Part shown: piece after piece, positions 16,513-23,965 of the stretch
Layout: the number at the start of each line of letters is the position of its first letter
Position numbering within the stretch: the first letter of the stretch is position 1
Source of the DNA: Bacteroidales bacterium
GTDB lineage: Bacteria > Bacteroidota > Bacteroidia > Bacteroidales > Muribaculaceae
DNA length: 39,402 nucleotides
Assembly (NCBI GenBank): GCA_900766975.1
Contig: CAAFXO010000005.1
Span: 1-39,402, forward strand
Direction of reading: 5' to 3'
The notes under the pieces: model-generated
Database searches by the model: none
The model's input: only the letters and a program-made list of their open reading frames with translations
Told to the model about the DNA's origin: nothing
Position numbers and translations under genes: made by a program

Positions 16513-17841
16513 ATGTCTACAAAAAAAGCAGAAGCACCCAAGGGTAAACTTGGTGTTATGGTGGTAGGTCTTGGTGCCGTATCATCAACATTCATGACCG
16601 GTGTCCTGATGGCTCGCAAGGGTCTGGCAAAGCCTATCGGTTCGATGACTCAGTATGACAAGATCCGCGTAGGACGCGGTGAGGATAAGAAGTATCTCCA
16701 CTACAAGGACATCGTGCCTTTGGCAGATCTCAACGATATCGTATTCGGCGCATGGGATGTATATCCTGCCAACGCCTACGAGTCTGCGATCAATGCTGAG
16801 GTGCTCAAGGAGAAAGATATCAACCCTGTTAAGGAAGAGCTCGAGGCTATCAAGCCTCTGAAGGCTGCCTTCGACCACAACTATGCAAAGCGTCTTGATG
16901 GCGACAATGTAAAGCAGGTGACGGATCGTTGGGATATGACTGAGCAGATCCGCGAAGATATCCGCAACTTCAAGGCCACAACCGGCGTAGAGCGTGTAGT
17001 AGTGCTTTGGGCTGCTTCGACTGAGGTATATGTGCCCGTTGACGAGAAGATCCATGGCACAGTGGCTGCTCTCGAGGCTGCCATGAAGGCTGACGACAAG
17101 GATCATATCGCTCCTTCTATGTGCTACGCTTACGCTGCTCTCTCTGAGGGTTGCCCCTTCATCATGGGTGCCCCCAACACTACAGTAGACATCCCCGCTA
17201 TGTGGGAACTCGCTGAGAAGACCGGCATGCCTATCGCAGGTAAGGACTTCAAGACCGGTCAGACTCTCGTGAAGTCAGGTTTCGCTCCCATCATCGGCAC
17301 TCGTTGCCTCGGCTTGAACGGCTGGTTCTCTACCAATATCCTCGGCAACCGCGACGGTCTCGTGCTCGATGAGCCCGCTAACTTCCGCACTAAAGAGGTG
17401 TCTAAACTCTCTACTCTCGAGAGCATCCTCGTGCCCGAAGAGCAGCCCGACCTCTATGGCCATGGCAATGACGATGATACTCAATACTACCACAAGGTGC
17501 GTATCAACTATTATCCTCCTCGCAATGACAATAAAGAGGGCTGGGACAACATCGATATCTTCGGCTGGATGGGCTATCCTATGCAGATCAAGATCAACTT
17601 CCTCTGCCGCGACTCTATCCTCGCTGCTCCCCTCTGCCTCGACCTCGTATTGCTCAGCGACCTCGCTATGCGTGCCGGCCGTTATGGCACTCAGCGCTTC
17701 TTGAGCTTCTTCCTCAAGAGCCCGATGCACGACTACACTGTCGGCGAGGTGCCCGTAAACCACCTCTTCCAGCAGTATACCATGCTCAAGAATGCTATCC
17801 GCGAAATGGGTGGCTTCGAAGCTGACGAGGAAATCGACTAA
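16513..17841 (+). CDS. ino1: myo-Inositol-1-phosphate synthase
   Basis: A 442-residue NAD-dependent enzyme that converts glucose 6-phosphate to inositol 1-phosphate, the first step of inositol-lipid synthesis. The N-terminal Rossmann motif is GLGAVSSTF (about residues 19-27). Family segments WAASTEVYVPV, GCPFIMGAPNTTVDIPA, GKDFKTGQTLVKSGFAPI and the C-terminal LAPLCLDLVLL-like helix are present, and the length fits bacterial enzymes. It has high, even codon bias (CTC, CGC, GAG, AAG) suggesting strong expression. It has its own AT-rich leader and terminator, yet stands directly after the inositol-lipid genes on the same strand, so the two units serve one pathway. The start ATG 16513 gives a lysine-rich N-terminus of normal length. 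Confidence 0.96.
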   Translation: MSTKKAEAPKGKLGVMVVGLGAVSSTFMTGVLMARKGLAKPIGSMTQYDKIRVGRGEDKKYLHYKDIVPLADLNDIVFGAWDVYPANAYESAINAEVLKEKDINPVKEELEAIKPLKAAFDHNYAKRLDGDNVKQVTDRWDMTEQIREDIRNFKATTGVERVVVLWAASTEVYVPVDEKIHGTVAALEAAMKADDKDHIAPSMCYAYAALSEGCPFIMGAPNTTVDIPAMWELAEKTGMPIAGKDFKTGQTLVKSGFAPIIGTRCLGLNGWFSTNILGNRDGLVLDEPANFRTKEVSKLSTLESILVPEEQPDLYGHGNDDDTQYYHKVRINYYPPRNDNKEGWDNIDIFGWMGYPMQIKINFLCRDSILAAPLCLDLVLLSDLAMRAGRYGTQRFLSFFLKSPMHDYTVGEVPVNHLFQQYTMLKNAIREMGGFEADEEID

Positions 17842-17863
17842 TAAATACTTTTCCATAATGCCA

Positions 17864-17904
17864 GAGTGTATCAAAATTTCGGTTTTGATACACTCTTTTT
17901 TTTT
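17864..17904 (+). terminator. Terminator after ino1
   Basis: A perfect 13-bp stem (17864-17876 with 17883-17895) with loop TTTCGG is followed by nine T. The stem core TGTATCAAAA is shared with the hairpin at 2833-2883. Confidence 0.9.
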
Positions 17905-17914
17905 GCTAAATTTG
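17885..17914 (+). promoter_or_regulatory. trmD promoter nested in the ino1 terminator
   Basis: TTG (17885-17887) lies inside the 3' arm of the terminator stem and is followed 19 bp later by TAAATTTG (17907-17914). Both elements fit the Bacteroidetes promoter pattern, so the -33 box is shared DNA with the terminator hairpin. Confidence 0.65.
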
Positions 17915-17931
17915 CAGTCGAATTGATGTGG

Positions 17932-18020
17932 AATGCATTATGCATAATTCATAATTCACAATGCATGATTCATAATTCATAATTGATATTGAATAATGCA
18001 TTATTTATGATTCATAATTT
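17932..18020 (+). repeat. AT-rich degenerate repeat in the trmD leader
   Basis: Repeated ATTCATAATT and ATGCAT units, for example CATAATTCATAATTCA and GATTCATAATTCATAATTG, plus the perfect 12-bp palindrome ATAATGCATTAT near 17993-18004. The stretch fills almost the whole leader up to the ATG at 18027. Confidence 0.65.
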
Positions 18021-18026
18021 GCTGAT

Positions 18027-18704
18027 ATGAGAATTGACCTACTCACTGTCGTGCCGGAGATGCTCGAGGCTTTCTTCGGCAGTTCGATCTTGAAGCGTGC
18101 TCAGGATAAGGGGCTCGCCGAAATACATGTGCACAATCTTCGTGATTACACCACGAGTCGTCATCGCAAGGTGGATGATTATCCCTTCGGAGGGGAGGCG
18201 GGGATGGTGATGCAGATACAGCCGATCGATGCCTGCATCTCAGCTCTCAAGGCTGAGCGTGATTATGATGAGGTGATCTTTATGACGCCTGATGGTGAGC
18301 AGTTCAATCAGCAGATAGCCAATTCGTTGTCGCTTTTGGAGAATGTGATCATCCTCTGCGGTCACTATAAGGGTGTCGACTGGCGGGTGCGTGAGCATCT
18401 GATCACTCGCGAGATCTCGATCGGCGACTATGTACTGACCGGGGGCGAGTTGCCCGGTGCGGTGGTGGCAGATGCGGTGGTGCGTCTTCTCCCGGGGGTG
18501 ATTGGCGATGAGCAGTCTGCCCTCTCCGATTCGTTCCAGGATGGGCTGTTGGCGCCGCCGGTCTATTCGCGACCGGCGGAGTATAAGGGTTGGCGTGTGC
18601 CCGACATCCTCTTGTCGGGGCATGAAGCGAAGATCGCCGAGTGGCGTTATGAGCAGGCATTAGAGCGCACGCGACGCCTACGCCCCGACCTACTCGAAAG
18701 TTAA
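18027..18704 (+). CDS. trmD: tRNA (guanine-N1-)-methyltransferase TrmD
   Basis: A 225-residue SPOUT-class enzyme that methylates N1 of G37 in tRNAs, protecting the reading frame. Characteristic segments are MRIDLLTVVPEML at the N-terminus, FGGEAGMVMQIQPI, LCGHYKGVDWRVREHL, and the trefoil-knot SAM site IGDYVLTGGELPGAVVADAVVRLLPGV. The catalytic Asp of family members is expected in the segment after the knot. Length and start agree with the family. It is monocistronic here, with a promoter overlapping the ino1 terminator and an odd AT-repeat leader. A copy of the dispersed GCGCGCTC repeat touches its stop codon. Confidence 0.96.
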   Translation: MRIDLLTVVPEMLEAFFGSSILKRAQDKGLAEIHVHNLRDYTTSRHRKVDDYPFGGEAGMVMQIQPIDACISALKAERDYDEVIFMTPDGEQFNQQIANSLSLLENVIILCGHYKGVDWRVREHLITREISIGDYVLTGGELPGAVVADAVVRLLPGVIGDEQSALSDSFQDGLLAPPVYSRPAEYKGWRVPDILLSGHEAKIAEWRYEQALERTRRLRPDLLES

Positions 18705-18715
18705 CGCGCGCTCTA
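18701..18715 (+). repeat. Dispersed repeat, copy B (at the trmD stop)
   Basis: TTAACGCGCGCTCTA overlaps the TAA stop at 18702-18704. It keeps the CGCGCTCTA part of the core but lacks AAGGA. The rest of 18716-18916 shows no gene and no clear hairpin. Confidence 0.5.
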
Positions 18716-18916
18716 TATATGTTTTATGTGAATATCTGAGGCTCTGCCCGGAATATAATACTCCCCGATTTTCAGACAGACACAAGGATGGCTATATGAC
18801 AAAAATCTGCCTATAGAAAGATAGCAACGGAGCAAGAGGCTGCATCTGCTGCGGACTCTGTTGAATCTTGAGAGTGTATGCTCTCGGAAAATCCGGCTTT
18901 GCGAGTCGGTAGGGGG

Positions 18917-19663
18917 CTATTTCAGAAATTTTTTCTCTCGGAGCAGGGCGAGGAATGTGGCGGAGAAGTCTTCGTTCATCTGTCGGGGGTATCTTATGTC
19001 GGTGAAGACCTGTGCTAATGTTTCTTTGCCATTCTCTTCGACGAATTTGCGGTTGGGGGCATATTCATCTTTGGCCTTGAATTGCTCCATGATGTCGGCG
19101 TCGCTATCGGGGCGATATTTCTCGTGGTGGGCGATGGCGGCGAGGGGGAGCCGTTCGGTTTCGACACCCTCTTCTGCGGGCCATCCCATGGTGATGCAAG
19201 CCACCGGGATGCAGAGCTCGGGGAGGTCGAGAGTCTTGGAGATCATGGCGGCGTTGTAGGTGACGGTGCCGAGATAGCAAGTGCCGAGGCCTTGGCTTTC
19301 GGCGGCAGCCACCACCTGCTGGGCGAAGATAGTGGCATCGCTCATGGCGTTGAGGAAGGAGAGGAAGTTATCGTAGCCGGGGTCGGCATTGCTCAGGCGG
19401 CACCAGCGAGTGAAGCGGGCATAATCGGCGCAAATGGTCAGCACGACCGGGGCGCCGGTCACCATAGGCTGGTTGAAATGGGAGGGAGCCAGGGCGCGCT
19501 TACCCTCTTCGCTGCGGGTGATCACTACCGAATAGAGTTGCATATTGCCACAAGTCGGGGCACGCATTGCCGCTTCGAGTATCGAATTGAGGAGCTCGTC
19601 GCTCACATCCTTGTCGAGATATTTACGGATCGAGCGTCGGCTCGAGAAGTCAGTCAGATTCAT
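18917..19663 (-). CDS. FMN-dependent nitroreductase-family protein
   Basis: A 248-residue protein of the nitroreductase fold. The N-terminal FMN-phosphate site is FSSRRSIRKYLDKDVSDE (residues 6-23), followed by ILEAAMRAPTCGNMQLYSVV. The central AMSDATIFAQQVVAAAESQGLGTCYLG is the typical dimer-interface and flavin segment, and PVACITMGWPAEE lies near residue 180. The extra C-terminal arm (about 195-248) resembles the NfsA/FRP group, which uses NADPH. The substrate is unknown; typical roles are reduction of quinones, nitro compounds or flavin. It is convergent with trmD and probably monocistronic. Confidence 0.9.
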   Translation of the reverse strand: MNLTDFSSRRSIRKYLDKDVSDELLNSILEAAMRAPTCGNMQLYSVVITRSEEGKRALAPSHFNQPMVTGAPVVLTICADYARFTRWCRLSNADPGYDNFLSFLNAMSDATIFAQQVVAAAESQGLGTCYLGTVTYNAAMISKTLDLPELCIPVACITMGWPAEEGVETERLPLAAIAHHEKYRPDSDADIMEQFKAKDEYAPNRKFVEENGKETLAQVFTDIRYPRQMNEDFSATFLALLREKKFLK

Positions 19664-19742
19664 GGTCGGATCAGGTGTTTGGATGGGTATGGATGATGGA
19701 TGAATGAATTAGAGAGGGGAGAAAGCCGGAGAGATATGCCTC

Positions 19743-19750
19743 CAAATATA
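19743..19750 (-). promoter_or_regulatory. -7 box of the nitroreductase gene
   Basis: TATATTTG on the minus strand, 80 nt before the ATG at 19663. The nearest TTG is 15 bp upstream, shorter than usual. Confidence 0.4.
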
Positions 19751-19803
19751 TAACGTAATGGAGAGCAAAATATGTTGAAGAGAAAAGAAAAGAACAAATA
19801 TTT

Positions 19804-19833
19804 TTGGGGGATGGATGATTTTTATTAACTTTG
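19804..19833 (+). promoter_or_regulatory. Promoter of the tRNA-Thr gene
   Basis: TTG (19804-19806), spacer of 19 bp, TAACTTTG (19826-19833): a full match. The tRNA begins 53 bp downstream of the -7 box. Confidence 0.7.
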
Positions 19834-19886
19834 CAGTTGCAAAAAGGCGGATAGGGTAGCAGGCCCTTATCGTCGAAAGAGCATCA

Positions 19887-19959
19887 GCCGCAATAGCTCA
19901 GTCGGTAGAGCATTTCATTCGTAACGAAAAGGTCGTGGGTTCGAGTCCCACTCGCGGCT
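19887..19959 (+). tRNA. tRNA-Thr (anticodon CGU)
   Basis: The cloverleaf can be traced by eye: acceptor GCCGCAA/TCGCGGC, D arm GCTC-AGTCGGTA-GAGC, anticodon loop TTCGTAA with anticodon CGT (reads ACG, Thr), variable loop AGGTC, T arm GTGGG-TTCGAGT-CCCAC, and no encoded CCA. Two A-C mismatches are visible, at acceptor positions 6-67 and anticodon-stem positions 31-39. It has its own promoter and terminator. A tRNAscan search would settle whether it is rated functional. Confidence 0.9.
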
Positions 19960-19966
19960 CCGGCAA

Positions 19967-20000
19967 GCCTCCTGACACATCCGGTCGGGAGGCTTTTTTT
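19967..20000 (+). terminator. Terminator after tRNA-Thr
   Basis: The stem GCCTCCTGAC (19967-19976) pairs with GTCGGGAGGC (19984-19993), with one T-G pair, and is followed by seven T. Confidence 0.88.
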
Positions 20001-20021
20001 AGGTTCATCCGGATTTTTTCG

Positions 20022-20029
20022 TAATTTTG
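20022..20029 (+). promoter_or_regulatory. -7 box of the ABC-F gene
   Basis: TAATTTTG, 24 nt before the ATG at 20053; no convincing -33 element, as the upstream DNA is the tRNA terminator. Confidence 0.45.
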
Positions 20030-20052
20030 TGGTCTAATAGTTTTTGATGTAG

Positions 20053-21861
20053 ATGGTTAGTTTTTTGCAGATAGAGAAGTTGACAAAGTCTTTCGGCGAT
20101 CGGTTGATGTTTGCCGATGTGACTTTGGGTGTGTATGAGGGTGATAAGATAGGGCTTGTGGCTCGCAATGGCGATGGCAAGTCTACGTTTCTGAATATTC
20201 TCACGGGTCATGAGGATTATGATTCGGGGCGAGTGGTGTATCGCAATGGTCTCCGTGTCGGCTATTTGGAGCAGTCTCCCGTGATGCCGGCAGGGATGTC
20301 TGCCGTGGAGTATGCCTCTCCTGCCGCCGATGCCCTCCATGAAGAGAACTGGAATGGCGCCGATATGGCTCGCAAGATGCTCTCTCAGTTTAACATCGCC
20401 GACCCCGATATGCCTGTCGATCACCTCTCCGGAGGCCAAGCCAAGCGTGTAGCTCTGGCGCGAGTGCTCCTCTCCAAGCCGGATATGCTGATCCTCGATG
20501 AGCCTACCAACCATCTCGACATCGAGATGATCGAGTGGCTCGAAAATTACCTCACTCGCCAGCGCGTCACCCTCCTGATGGTGACCCACGACCGATATTT
20601 CCTCGACAAGGTCTGCACCCGTATCATCGAAATCGACCGCTGTCAGCTATTCTCTTACGATGGCAACTACGACTACTACCTCCGCCGCCGCGCCGAACGA
20701 ATGGAAAACCTCTCCGCCGAATTGGCTCGCGTCCGCAACCTCCTCCGCACCGAACTCGAGTGGATGCGCCGTCAGCCCCAGGCTCGAGGTTCGAAGGCGA
20801 AGTATCGTATAGACAATTTCCATCAACTCACCGAACGCAGCCGTGTCAACCTCTCCGAAAAGGATGTCGCCATCGATGTCAAGTCAACTTATATCGGCTC
20901 CAAAATCTTCGAAGCCCACCATGTCTCCAAGGCGTATGGCGACCGCACCCTGATCCGCGATTGGAGCTATACCTTCGCCCGCTATGAGAAGATCGGCATC
21001 GTCGGCAACAATGGCGCCGGCAAGTCCACATTCCTCAAGATGCTCCTCGGGCTCGTCGAGCCCGATTCGGGACACTTCGACATCGGCCAAACCGTGAAAT
21101 GGGGCTATTACAGCCAAGAGGGTATGACTCAATTCGACGAGTCGAAACGTGTCATCGATGCCGTAACCGAGATAGCCGAAGATGTGCGTATCGACGATAA
21201 GACTCGCATCTCCGCCTCCGCTTTCCTCTCTCGATTCCTCTTTACTCCCGAGACTCAGCAGAAATATATCTATAAGCTAAGCGGCGGCGAGCGACGCCGA
21301 CTCTATCTCGCCACCGTGCTGATGCAATCGCCCAACTTCTTGGTGCTCGACGAGCCCACCAACGACCTAGACATCATGACCCTCACCATCTTAGAGGATT
21401 ATCTGGTTAATTTCAAGGGTTGTGTCATCGTGGTGAGTCACGACCGATTCTTCCTCGACCGTATTGTCGACCATCTCTTCGTGTTCGACGGCAAGGGGGA
21501 TGTGCGCGACTTCCCCGGAGATTATAGCACCTATCGTCACTGCGTGGCTATGCAAGAGAAGGAGCAACGCCAGATGGAAAGCAGTGACTCCGGTGCTGCC
21601 GCCACATCGACCTCCGGGAATACATGGCGCAAGAAGGAGGAGAAACGCAAGCTCTCCTTCAAAGAGAAGCGCGAAATGGAGCAACTCGAGCAGCGCATCG
21701 AAGAGCTCACAGCTCGCCGCGCCGCGCTCGAGGCGGACCTCTCGTCGGGCACACTCCAAGGAGATGCCATCGTCGAGGCGGGTCAGCAATTTGCCGAAGT
21801 CTCCACCCTCCTCGATGAGGCGGAATTACGCTATCTCGAACTTATGGAAATCGAAGGATAA
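20053..21861 (+). CDS. ABC-F ATPase, Uup-like
   Basis: A 602-residue cytoplasmic protein with two ATPase domains and no membrane part. Domain 1 has Walker A ARNGDGKST (about residues 36-44), signature LSGGQAKRVALA and Walker B MLILDEPTNHLD. Domain 2 has GNNGAGKST (about 318-326), LSGGERRRLYLA and FLVLDEPTNDLD. The linker between them is helical. The C-terminus (about 520-602) is a Lys/Glu-rich coiled coil (KEEKRKLSFKEKREMEQLEQ), as in Uup, which acts on ribosomes and in DNA transposition control. The first Walker A has Asp in place of the usual Ala or Cys (NGDGKS). The last codons are part of a 24-bp direct duplication. Confidence 0.92.
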   Translation: MVSFLQIEKLTKSFGDRLMFADVTLGVYEGDKIGLVARNGDGKSTFLNILTGHEDYDSGRVVYRNGLRVGYLEQSPVMPAGMSAVEYASPAADALHEENWNGADMARKMLSQFNIADPDMPVDHLSGGQAKRVALARVLLSKPDMLILDEPTNHLDIEMIEWLENYLTRQRVTLLMVTHDRYFLDKVCTRIIEIDRCQLFSYDGNYDYYLRRRAERMENLSAELARVRNLLRTELEWMRRQPQARGSKAKYRIDNFHQLTERSRVNLSEKDVAIDVKSTYIGSKIFEAHHVSKAYGDRTLIRDWSYTFARYEKIGIVGNNGAGKSTFLKMLLGLVEPDSGHFDIGQTVKWGYYSQEGMTQFDESKRVIDAVTEIAEDVRIDDKTRISASAFLSRFLFTPETQQKYIYKLSGGERRRLYLATVLMQSPNFLVLDEPTNDLDIMTLTILEDYLVNFKGCVIVVSHDRFFLDRIVDHLFVFDGKGDVRDFPGDYSTYRHCVAMQEKEQRQMESSDSGAAATSTSGNTWRKKEEKRKLSFKEKREMEQLEQRIEELTARRAALEADLSSGTLQGDAIVEAGQQFAEVSTLLDEAELRYLELMEIEG

Positions 21862-21897
21862 TCAAGGGATGTGCTTATGGAAATCGAAGGATAATCA
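21841..21897 (+). repeat. 24-bp direct duplication at the end of the ABC-F gene
   Basis: Positions 21841-21864 and 21874-21897 are identical, with AGGGATGTG between them (period 33 bp). The first copy holds the ABC-F stop TAA. The second reaches the stop codon of the convergent Dabb gene at 21895. Confidence 0.9.
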
Positions 21898-22188
21898 GAA
21901 GGTGTAGTCGACACATGCACGGCCACCCTTATGGCCGGCGAGCAATGCTGCTGCAGCCACATGCGCCGGGTGCTTGGCATATACCTCTACATCTGCCATC
22001 GTGTCGACCACGGCGGTCAGCACTACATCCCACTCTTCGGCTGGATTCTCGTTGATGCCTGTCTCCATCGAGCGGAGCACTTCGATCTGCTCCGGCAACT
22101 TATTGAGGGCGGCGACAAACTTGCGAGCCACCTCCATACGCTCCTCCGGAGTGCCGGTGAGCTTAAATGTAACGATATGCTTTACCAT
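21895..22188 (-). CDS. Dabb (stress-response A/B barrel) domain protein
   Basis: A 97-residue protein with the Dabb pattern: MVKHIVTFKLTGTPEERME at the N-terminus, a helix with LPEQIEVLRSMETGIN, EEWDVVLTAVVDTMADVEVYAKHPAHV and the closing DYTF. Such small ferredoxin-like proteins form dimers; known relatives act in oxidative stress or polyketide cyclisation, but the role here is unknown. It is on the minus strand, 88 nt downstream of the second ABC-F gene, and converges with the first one. The spacer to the ABC-F gene contains a copy of the dispersed repeat. Confidence 0.88.
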   Translation of the reverse strand: MVKHIVTFKLTGTPEERMEVARKFVAALNKLPEQIEVLRSMETGINENPAEEWDVVLTAVVDTMADVEVYAKHPAHVAAAALLAGHKGGRACVDYTF

Positions 22189-22233
22189 ATTCTTTTACCT
22201 TTTTCTTTTTCCTTTTACCGTCCCTTATAAAAA

Positions 22234-22250
22234 AAGGTGCGCGCTCTAAG
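22234..22250 (+). repeat. Dispersed repeat, copy C
   Basis: AAGGTGCGCGCTCTAAG, in the spacer between the Dabb and ABC-F genes. It keeps the AAGG and GCGCTCTAAG parts. Confidence 0.6.
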
Positions 22251-22276
22251 TTCGGTGCACACCCTGATGTTTCGAT

Positions 22277-23902
22277 TTATTTTTCTGTCGGTGGATACAG
22301 CCGCTCGCGTGCCGCTGCCACTCTTTCGTCAACGATATAATCGTCATAATCCATCATCTTGTCGATGATGCCGTTCGGGGTCAGCTCGATGATGCGGTTG
22401 CACACGGTCTGGATGAACTCATGGTCGTGGCTCGACATCATGATCACACCCTTGAATGCCTGGAGTGTATTGTTGAACGCCTGGATCGACTCGAGGTCAA
22501 GATGGTTGGTCGGCGAGTCGAGCACCATCGTGTTGGCGTCGGTGAGCATCATGCGGGCGATCATACATCTGATCTTCTCACCTCCGGAGAGCACTGATGC
22601 CTTCTTGAGCACCTCCTCGCCGCTGAAGAGCATCTTGCCGAGGAATCCCTTCAGATAAATCTCCGACGAGTCGTTGCTCCACTGGCAGAGCCAGTCCACC
22701 AAGTTGAGGTCAGTCTCGAAGAAGGCGCTATTGTCCAAGGGGAGATAGGCGGTGGTGATGGTCTGTCCCCAGTCATACTCGCCGCTGTCGGCCTTGCGAT
22801 TGCCCATCACGATCTCGAAGAGAGCGGTCATGGCGCGAGGGTCGCGGCTCAGGAATGCCACCTTGTCTCCCTTCTCGATCTGGAAATTGACATCTCTGAA
22901 GAGCACCTCACCCTCTATCGATGCTGAGAGCCCCTTCACCTCCAATATCTTATTGCCCACCTCGCGGCTCGGAGTGAAGATGATGCCGGGATAGCGACGA
23001 GATGAGGGTTGGATCTCCTCGACGTTGAGCTTCTCGAGCATCTTCTTGCGGCTGGTGGTCTGCTTGCTTTTCGCCACATTGGCAGAGAATCGCTGGATGA
23101 ACTCTAAGAGCTCCTTACGCTTCTCCTCAGCTTTCTTGTTGGCAGCCTGCTGCTGACGCAGTGCCAACTGTGATGACTGATACCAGAAGTCATAATTGCC
23201 GGCGAAGATCGATATTTTGTTATAATCGATGTCAAGAGTGTGGGTGCTCACAGCGTTGAGGAAGTGGCGGTCGTGGCTTACCACGAGTACCGTGTTCTCG
23301 AAGTTGGCGAGATAATTCTCGAGCCAGGATACGGTCTCGAGGTCCAGGTCGTTGGTAGGCTCGTCGAGCAGCAGGTTGTCAGGGTTGCCGAAGAGAGCCT
23401 TGGCGAGCAATACGCGCACCTTCTCGTTGGCGCTCATATCCTTCATCAGCATATAGTGGCGCTCCTCCTTGATGCCGAGACCGCTGAGCAGGGCGGCGGC
23501 ATCGCTCTCGGCGTTCCACCCTTCGAGCTCGGCAAATTTCTCCTCGAGCTCGGCGGCGATGATGCCATCTTCGTCGCTGAAATCGGGCTTGGCATAGATG
23601 GCATCCTTGCGCTGCATGATGTCCCAGAGCACGGTGTGGCCACGGAGCACGGTCTCGATCACCGTACACTCATCGTAGGCAAAGTGGTCTTGCGATAACA
23701 CCGACAGGCGCTCGCCCGGACCGAAGGTCACTGTGCCGTGAGTGGGGGAGAGCTCCCCCGAAAGTATACGCATTAGGGTCGACTTGCCCGCCCCGTTGGC
23801 GCCGATGATGCCATAGCAGTTGCCATGGTTGAATGTCAGATTCACGTCTTGGAAGAGCACGCGCTTGCCGAACTGCATGCCCAGATTATTTACTTGTATC
23901 AA
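22277..23902 (-). CDS. ABC-F ATPase, YbiT-like
   Basis: A 541-residue protein with two ATPase domains and no membrane part. Domain 1 has GANGAGKST (about residues 34-42), DMSANEKVRVLLA in place of the signature, and LLLDEPTNDLD. Domain 2 has a degenerate Walker A (SRDPRAMTAL instead of GxxGxGKST), signature LSGGEKIRCMIA and MVLDSPTNHLD, where the catalytic Glu of Walker B is Ser. The length, the linker with KKAEEKRKELLEFIQRFSAN, and this second-site degeneration fit the YbiT group of ABC-F translation factors, in which only site 1 is typical. The context, downstream of ffh, is consistent with a ribosome-related role. Confidence 0.9.
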   Translation of the reverse strand: MIQVNNLGMQFGKRVLFQDVNLTFNHGNCYGIIGANGAGKSTLMRILSGELSPTHGTVTFGPGERLSVLSQDHFAYDECTVIETVLRGHTVLWDIMQRKDAIYAKPDFSDEDGIIAAELEEKFAELEGWNAESDAAALLSGLGIKEERHYMLMKDMSANEKVRVLLAKALFGNPDNLLLDEPTNDLDLETVSWLENYLANFENTVLVVSHDRHFLNAVSTHTLDIDYNKISIFAGNYDFWYQSSQLALRQQQAANKKAEEKRKELLEFIQRFSANVAKSKQTTSRKKMLEKLNVEEIQPSSRRYPGIIFTPSREVGNKILEVKGLSASIEGEVLFRDVNFQIEKGDKVAFLSRDPRAMTALFEIVMGNRKADSGEYDWGQTITTAYLPLDNSAFFETDLNLVDWLCQWSNDSSEIYLKGFLGKMLFSGEEVLKKASVLSGGEKIRCMIARMMLTDANTMVLDSPTNHLDLESIQAFNNTLQAFKGVIMMSSHDHEFIQTVCNRIIELTPNGIIDKMMDYDDYIVDERVAAARERLYPPTEK

Positions 23903-23965
23903 TGCTGTGAGTCGTTTTTTTTAGTTATTAAGTGGATAAATGGAGGAGTCAGAGGGTGGGGTAGT

